Part shown: positions 38,747-42,940 of the stretch, one piece after another
Numbering within the stretch: the first letter of the stretch is position 1
Layout: each line of letters starts with the position of its first letter
Assembly: GCF_023806625.1 (NCBI RefSeq)
Contig: NZ_JAMTDX010000010.1
Location: 1-42,940 of the forward strand
Origin: Accumulibacter sp.
Lineage (GTDB): Bacteria; Pseudomonadota; Gammaproteobacteria; Burkholderiales; Rhodocyclaceae
Length of the DNA stretch: 42,940 nt
Direction of reading: 5' to 3'
Notes under the pieces: model-generated
Told to the model about the DNA's origin: nothing
Seen by the model: the letters and a program-made list of their open reading frames with translations, nothing else
The model's database searches: none
Program-made: the position numbers and the translations under genes

Positions 38747-40117
38747 TCACATCCGGCAGCTGCCCCTGTCGTCGCGCGGCGCAGCACCCAGCTCGTGCCG
38801 GCGGCAGAATTCGGAGACCACCTCGGCAAGTTGCGCCGCGCCGCCCGGCTCCCGGTATGCGTACGAGACCCTGGCCACCGGCCGGCCGATGCGCAGCAGC
38901 CGGGAGAGGTCGATTGGCGTCGCGACGACGACACTCTCGCAGTCGGCCGCGGCGATCGTCGCATCGAGGTCGCCGATCTGCTCGTCACTGTAGCCCATCG
39001 CCGGCAGCACGGGTCCGATCGCCGGATAGGCTGCAAAGGTCTGCCTCAGCCGGCCGACGAGCCACGGCCGCGGATCGACGATTTCCGCCGCGCCCAGACG
39101 GTGCGCGGCGACCGCCCCGGCCCCGACCCTCATCTGTCCGTGGGTGATCGTCGGACCGTCCTCGACGATGAGACAGCGCCGGCCGGTGATCGCCTCCGGC
39201 CGGTCAACGGCGAGTGGCGACTCGGCGTCGATGACCCGGGCAGCCGGATTGCACACGGCAATCGACTCGCGCAACGCGCCGACCGCCGCCGGCGCGGCCG
39301 AGTCGATCTTGTTGACGATCACCACGTCGGCCATGCGCAGGTTCACCTCGCCCGGGTAGTAAGCGGTCTCGTCGCCGGCACGCAGCGGGTCGGCGACGGT
39401 GATCAGCAGGTCCGGTCGGAAGAACGGAAAGTCGTTGTTGCCGCCGTCCCAGACGATCACTTCGGACTCCTGCTCGGCGGCGGCGAGCACCGCTGCGTAA
39501 TCGACCCCGGCATGAACCGTCGTCCCACTGGCGAGGTGCGGCTCGTACTCCTCGCGCTCCTCGATCGTGCACTGCTGCCGGTCGAGGTCTTCGAAACACG
39601 CGAAGCGCTGCACGCGCTGCGCGGCAAGGTCGCCGTAGGGCATCGGATGGCGGACGACGACGGCGTCGACCCTCCGTTCGCGCAACAGCCGGACCACCTG
39701 CCGTGCGACCTGGCTCTTGCCCGCACCGGTACGCACCGCGCAGACGGCGATTACCGGTCGCCTGGCCACCAGCTGGGTATCGGCCGGGCCGAGCAGAGTG
39801 AAGCTCGCACCGGCGGCATTGACCAGCGCAGCGACCCGCATCACGTGACTGTAGGGCACGTCCGAGTACGCGAAGATGCACTCGCGGACGCCCGACTCAC
39901 GGATGATTTTCGGCAGATCCGCCTCTGCGGCGATCGGGATGCCTTGCGGGTAGAGTCTGCCGGCGAGTTCCGGCGGATAGCGGCGCCCGGCAATCCCGGG
40001 AATCTGCGCAGCCGTGAAAGCGACCACCTCGCAGGCCTCCCGATCACGGAAGCAGGTGTTGAAGTTATGGAAATCGCGCCCGGCTGCGCCGATGATGACC
40101 ACTCGCCTCCTGGCCAT
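38747..40117 (-). CDS. Cyclic 2,3-diphosphoglycerate synthetase-like protein
   Basis: 456 residues. The N-terminal NAD-like strand is RRVVIIGAAGRDFHNFNTCF, then FTAAQIPGIAGRRYPPELAG. A P-loop in AVRTGAGKSQVARQVVRLLR, WDGGNNDFPFFRPDL and the GTPase-like VVIVNKIDSA follow, then GAGAVAAHRLGAAEIVDPRP and PVARVSYAYREPG at the C-terminus. This order matches cyclic 2,3-diphosphoglycerate synthetase, which closes 2,3-bisphosphoglycerate to the cyclic form with ATP in methanogens. Bacterial homologues are common but poorly tested. The ATG at 40117 has GGAGG upstream; the frame extension to 40195 is not needed. Whether the cyclic product is made here is unknown; the protein could have another kinase role. 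Confidence 0.85.
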   Translation of the reverse strand: MARRRVVIIGAAGRDFHNFNTCFRDREACEVVAFTAAQIPGIAGRRYPPELAGRLYPQGIPIAAEADLPKIIRESGVRECIFAYSDVPYSHVMRVAALVNAAGASFTLLGPADTQLVARRPVIAVCAVRTGAGKSQVARQVVRLLRERRVDAVVVRHPMPYGDLAAQRVQRFACFEDLDRQQCTIEEREEYEPHLASGTTVHAGVDYAAVLAAAEQESEVIVWDGGNNDFPFFRPDLLITVADPLRAGDETAYYPGEVNLRMADVVIVNKIDSAAPAAVGALRESIAVCNPAARVIDAESPLAVDRPEAITGRRCLIVEDGPTITHGQMRVGAGAVAAHRLGAAEIVDPRPWLVGRLRQTFAAYPAIGPVLPAMGYSDEQIGDLDATIAAADCESVVVATPIDLSRLLRIGRPVARVSYAYREPGGAAQLAEVVSEFCRRHELGAAPRDDRGSCRM

Positions 40118-40205
40118 CGCTCCTGCCTCCTTCTCGCGCTCGGGTTTCAGATTCCATCGGTCTGACAACAGATCGTGGCTTCGCTTGGCGCGCACGATCC
40201 AACCT

Positions 40206-40223
40206 CATTCGTTGGGCGTCACG
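40206..40223. repeat. Left copy of an 18-bp exact inverted repeat
   Basis: CATTCGTTGGGCGTCACG, just past the stop of the ThDP-enzyme gene. Its reverse complement occurs exactly at 41895-41912, so the pair brackets that gene. The core GTTGGGC matches the integron R-box consensus GTTRRRY. On the minus strand it is followed by a hairpin, GATCGTG/CACGATC (40170-40198). Confidence 0.8.
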
Positions 40224-40233
40224 TTCCTCGGCA

Positions 40234-41787
40234 TCAGGCGAGAACCGCCTCGATCAGGCTGGGACCGCGCTCGGCGAACGCACGCAGGAGCGCGTCGGCA
40301 AATTCGCCGTCGGTGTGCACGCTGCAACTGGGCACACCGAACCCCTTCGCCAGTGCGGGCCAGTCGATCACCGGTCGCGTCAGATCGGTGAGCGCCTGTG
40401 CCTTGGGTCCGGGCTCTGCGATCCCAGTGCGCGCGAGTTCCGTCTGCAGGATGCGGTAGCGGCGATTCGCGCACACTACGACGGTCACGTCTGCGTTCTC
40501 CCGCACCATCGACCAGAGCGCCTGTAGCGTGTACAGACCGCTTCCGTCGGCCTGGAACGCGATGACGCGCCGGTCCGGGCAAGCGAGCGCGGCGCCGAGG
40601 GCATTCGGCAGGCCCTGGCCGATCGCCCCACCCGTGAGGAAGAGCATGGTGTGCGGTGCTGCATTGGAAGCGTGCTCCGCGTTCCAGGTCAGACCGGTGG
40701 TCGCCGCTTCGTTCACAACGATCGCATTCTCAGGCGTAAACGCTGCCATCGCGCGACACAAGGTATCAGGGGTGAGGGGCCGGCCGCCTGGCACAAAAGC
40801 TGGCACGGTCCGCGGCGGCATGACACCCGTCGGCGCGTCCAGCTCCTGCGCGAGCGCCTCGAGCGCGAGTGCTGCGTCGACGCCAACCTCCGGGTCCGCG
40901 AGCTTGCAAAGCGCTGCGCCGTCGGGAAGGAACCGTGAAGGCTGATTCGGATAGGCAAAGAAGGCGACCGGCTCGCGCGCGCCCGCTAGCACCAGGCTAG
41001 CCACGTTCGCCAGCGCCTCGGTGGCCTGCTCCGGGAAATACGGTAGCGCGGGAAAAAGGGGCACGTGACGGCCACACTCCTGGCACGACGGGAAGGTCTC
41101 GATCCAGACTCCGCAAGCTGTCGCGGCGGCCACCCGCGCGGCGGCGTGCAGACCAGGGACGGTCAGCGCATTGCCCCCGAGCAGGATACCACCTCGCCCT
41201 TTGCGTAGCAGGCGAGCCGCCTCCTGGAGCGCGGGACCGGGGGTTTCGCGCAGCGCGGGTGACGGAGTCGCGGAGAGTGGCTCAGGCCCTGGTTCCCACT
41301 GGCAGTCAGCCGGGATGATCAGGGACGCCACGCGCCCCGGTGGCCCGAGTGCCGCCTCGACTGCCGCAAGGCTCGCTTCCGCCATCTCATCTGCGGACTT
41401 GACTGTGCGCGTCCAGCCCACACTACCGGTGAGGGCCGAGATGTCCGAAGTGAGCGGCGCGTCGAAGGCGAGGTGTCGGGTGGCGTGATCGCCGATCCAG
41501 TTGACGACCGGTGTCCGTGCGCGCCGCGCGTTGTGCAGGTTCGCGATGCCGTTGGCAAAGCCGGGCCCGAGGTGCAGCAGCGTCGCGGCGGGCCGTCCCG
41601 TCATGCGTGCCCAGCCGTCGGCAGCGCCCGTACAAACGCCCTCGAACAGCCCGAGCACGACACGCATTCCAGGCGCACGGTCGAGGGCCAGAACAATCGG
41701 CATCTCGGTGGTGCCGGGGTTGGCGAAGCAAACCTCGACGCCTGCGCGCATGGCGGTATGGACCAGGCTGAATGCACCTGTGTTCAT
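40234..41787 (-). CDS. ThDP-dependent enzyme, acetolactate synthase large-subunit-like
   Basis: 517 residues with the three-domain fold of ThDP enzymes. The N-terminal Pyr domain has EVCFANPGTTEMP and the catalytic Glu in LFEGVCTGAADGWAR. The middle domain is GGILLGGNALTVPGLH. The C-terminal PP domain has LFLTGGAIGQGLPNALGAAL and the cofactor motif ADGSGLYTLQALWSM with its later Asn in CANRRY. The motif starts with A instead of the usual G (GDG). The protein is shorter than catabolic or anabolic acetolactate synthases (about 550-590) and lacks the IlvB-type C-terminal extension, so it may be a benzoylformate- or other 2-oxo-acid decarboxylase-like enzyme. An exact 18-bp inverted repeat brackets the gene. 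Confidence 0.85.
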   Translation of the reverse strand: MNTGAFSLVHTAMRAGVEVCFANPGTTEMPIVLALDRAPGMRVVLGLFEGVCTGAADGWARMTGRPAATLLHLGPGFANGIANLHNARRARTPVVNWIGDHATRHLAFDAPLTSDISALTGSVGWTRTVKSADEMAEASLAAVEAALGPPGRVASLIIPADCQWEPGPEPLSATPSPALRETPGPALQEAARLLRKGRGGILLGGNALTVPGLHAAARVAAATACGVWIETFPSCQECGRHVPLFPALPYFPEQATEALANVASLVLAGAREPVAFFAYPNQPSRFLPDGAALCKLADPEVGVDAALALEALAQELDAPTGVMPPRTVPAFVPGGRPLTPDTLCRAMAAFTPENAIVVNEAATTGLTWNAEHASNAAPHTMLFLTGGAIGQGLPNALGAALACPDRRVIAFQADGSGLYTLQALWSMVRENADVTVVVCANRRYRILQTELARTGIAEPGPKAQALTDLTRPVIDWPALAKGFGVPSCSVHTDGEFADALLRAFAERGPSLIEAVLA

Positions 41788-41894
41788 ACGATCTCCTTTC
41801 TCCTCCGCATTCCCGTTGTCCGGTCCGCTGGCCAGCCCCCAATTGCTCCTTGAGCGTGCAGCAGTGTCGGGGAATGGGCCTCCTTGCTCACCCT

Positions 41895-41912
41895 CGTGAC
41901 GCCCAACGAATG
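41895..41912. repeat. Right copy of the 18-bp exact inverted repeat
   Basis: CGTGACGCCCAACGAATG, exact reverse complement of 40206-40223. GCCCAAC matches the integron R-box consensus RYYYAAC. Confidence 0.8.
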
Positions 41913-41984
41913 GCGTTCATCTGCCGAGCCGAGGACGCCCGGTCCGGGCACTGGCGCCACCGCGGCAGATAAACCGCGCTGGAC
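41901..41984 (-). other. attC-like structure (degenerate)
   Basis: R-box GCCCAAC (41901-41907), five-base spacer GAATG, then arms GCG-TTC-ATCTGCCG and CGGCAGAT-AAAC-CGC around a GC-rich loop, then GCTGGAC (41978-41984) as an imperfect partner R-box (5 of 7 pair). The length of 84 bases and arm layout resemble integron attC sites. One core deviates (GCT for GTT), so this could also be a chance hairpin beside a transposon-type inverted repeat. Confidence 0.35.
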
Positions 41985-42142
41985 TGCAGCGCCTCGACGG
42001 CGGTGCCTATGGGGATTGTAAGCTTCGTGCGGGTTGGGTCAAGCCGCGGGCGAGGTTCAGAGGCGGTGACGCGCGGCTCAGGAGCGCCCTGCCGCGTGGT
42101 GCGGGAGGGGCCGGTAAGTGTCAAGATAGTTGTCGCCTGAGT

Positions 42143-42412
42143 TCATGCTGCCAATGGCATACTTCTGGTTGTCGTGGTTGCCGCATTCACGACGACATCG
42201 CGTTCCGGGTTGAGCGTCACGGTGTCGATGGGCGACCAGTTCCGGGTGTGTCGACTCCAACGGGCCGGGTTCTTCGCCCGGGCGGCCTGGTAGAGCAGAT
42301 GGCGTGCGGCGAGGAGGGCCCGATCGTCGCCGGCATGACGTTGCTCGGGGGGGACATGGCGGATACCGGAATGACGGTGGCCGATGTTGTACCAGTGGAC
42401 GAACTCGCCGGC
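42143..42412 (-). pseudogene. IS3-family transposase (orfB) C-terminal fragment
   Basis: The minus-strand frame reads WAGEFVHWYNIGHRHSGIRH, VPPEQRHAGDDRALL, HLLYQAARAKNPARWSRHTR and NWSPIDTVTLNPERD to a stop. This is the end of the integrase core of IS3-type OrfB (WYNxxHRHSxIxxVxPxxRHxG). The N-terminal two thirds, including the first catalytic residues, are missing. At about 42412 it abuts a different transposase fragment on the other strand, so it is an inactive remnant. Confidence 0.8.
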
Positions 42413-42581
42413 CCACAAGCTCGCCCGCCTCATCTACACGATGCTGACCAAGGGCAGCGAATACACGGACAAGGGCCAGGACTATTACGAGGAACGCTAC
42501 CGCGAGCGCCTCATGCATCACCTCACCAAGCGCGCCAAGCAACTCGGTTGCCAACTCACTCCCATCCCCGAGACTGTCTAG
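42412..42581 (+). pseudogene. Transposase C-terminal fragment, second family
   Basis: The plus-strand frame reads HKLARLIYTMLTKGSEYTDK, GQDYYEERYRERLMHHL and TKRAKQLGCQLTPI to a stop at 42581. This tail is familiar from bacterial transposases, but I cannot name the family with confidence. The N-terminal part is absent; an in-frame ATG at 42384 lies within the IS3 remnant and is not a real start. The two IS fragments meet head to head, indicating successive insertion and deletion. Confidence 0.6.
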
Positions 42582-42631
42582 AACCATGCTTTCAATCAGT
42601 CACTTGGAATGTGCTTCTTGAGAGAGAGGCG

Positions 42632-42883
42632 TCACACGTCCCCCCACTTCTTGAGCTCGCTGGTGCGCTGCTCCGTGTGCTCAATACGACACGATGTGTA
42701 GACCAGCCCGCGCACGGTCCCTTGGTCCCAGAACTTGTACTTGGCACTGCAGTCGCGGTCGCGGAACGTGATCCAAGCGCGCTGGGCTTCCGCCAGTTCC
42801 TTTTTGATTGCCGCATAGTCAGTCGTGTCTCCTGGCATAGATGGACTGAGTTGTTTCAGAAGGGCCTGGTAGGCCTCGTTCAA
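42632..42883 (-). CDS. LprI/DUF1311-type protein, 5'-truncated
   Basis: About 83 residues: LNEAYQALLKQLSPSMPGD, then LAEAQRAWITFRDRDCSAKY, then TSCRIEHTEQRTSELKKW. This is the DUF1311 / lysozyme-inhibitor LprI domain with its two cysteines and the WxxFRDxxC motif. Periplasmic members have a signal peptide and an upstream cysteine segment. Here an in-frame TAA lies 12 bases before the first conserved Leu, and only a TTG could start it. The gene is therefore a truncated or frameshifted remnant, next to the IS fragments. Adding one T after ATGAG at 42885-42889 would open an ATG start, but the signal peptide would still be missing. Confidence 0.6.
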   Translation of the reverse strand: MNEAYQALLKQLSPSMPGDTTDYAAIKKELAEAQRAWITFRDRDCSAKYKFWDQGTVRGLVYTSCRIEHTEQRTSELKKWGDV

Positions 42884-42940
42884 CTCATATCCTTATACAC
42901 AACTCACCCCGGAGCTGCCTGGCGGATGAACTGGAGACCG

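Larger units (their letters stand above)
41788..42142. other. Intergenic region upstream of the ThDP-enzyme gene
   Basis: About 355 bp. It contains the right copy of the 18-bp inverted repeat and an attC-like hairpin (41901-41984). A minus-strand frame at 41888-42124 has no recognisable domain and overlaps these structures, so it was not called. Confidence 0.5.

Noticed and set aside
41888-42124. 78-residue minus-strand frame
   Set aside because: Overlaps the inverted repeat and attC-like hairpin; no domain or ribosome site.

Overview
The window is GC-rich bacterial chromosome, densely coding on both strands. It contains a PhaM-like PHA-granule protein, a DUF485/ActP acetate uptake pair, a CoA-ligase plus five-gene Liv-type ABC transporter operon, a PEP-CTERM protein, BamE, Fur, CimA-LeuB and a DUF1631 protein. 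This combination fits a betaproteobacterium, most likely Rhodocyclales. An acetate-taking, PHA-storing lineage such as Candidatus Accumulibacter is possible, but that placement is inference from gene content and not a measured phylogeny.

Layout. 1-53: 5' part of a tRNA-Tyr on the minus strand with a clear promoter. 0.2-4.9 kb: GlcD-type FAD oxidase, membrane methyltransferase, PhaM, CaiB/BaiF CoA transferase, small secreted protein. 5.0-12.1 kb (minus): one operon of AMP-forming acyl-CoA ligase, livG, livH, livM, a substrate-binding protein and livF. 12.4-15.3 kb (plus): Crp/Fnr regulator, then DUF485-actP closed by a textbook terminator. 15.4-18.3 kb: alpha-carbonic anhydrase with an extra N-terminal domain, and a solitary integron-type integrase. 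18.4-22.0 kb: fur, bamE, dapB, eno. 22.2-26.4 kb: ArsR regulator with its own palindrome, STAS-like protein, 3-mercaptopyruvate-type sulfurtransferase, TetR regulator and fadH. 26.6-28.4 kb: gltX followed by tRNA-Ala(GGC) and tRNA-Glu(TTC). 28.5-32.6 kb: a decayed accessory block with phage virion-morphogenesis remnants, a PEP-CTERM protein and a large repeat protein, all carrying frameshifts or a stop. 32.7-35.3 kb: a promoter, a cyclic-di-GMP-I riboswitch and a DUF1631 gene. 35.6-38.4 kb: cimA and leuB. 38.7-41.8 kb (minus): a cyclic 2,3-diphosphoglycerate synthetase-like gene and a ThDP-dependent acetolactate-synthase-like gene flanked by an exact 18-bp inverted repeat. 42.1-42.9 kb: two abutting transposase fragments and a truncated LprI-like gene.

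Functionally the window joins uptake and activation of organic acids (ActP, CoA ligase plus Liv transporter, CoA transferase, FadH) with PHA handling and isoleucine synthesis from pyruvate. The features most worth a second look are the riboswitch in front of DUF1631, the inverted-repeat unit whose ends look like integron attC R-boxes in a window that also has an integron integrase, and the concentrated gene decay at 28.5-32.6 kb. No rRNA and no CRISPR array were seen.
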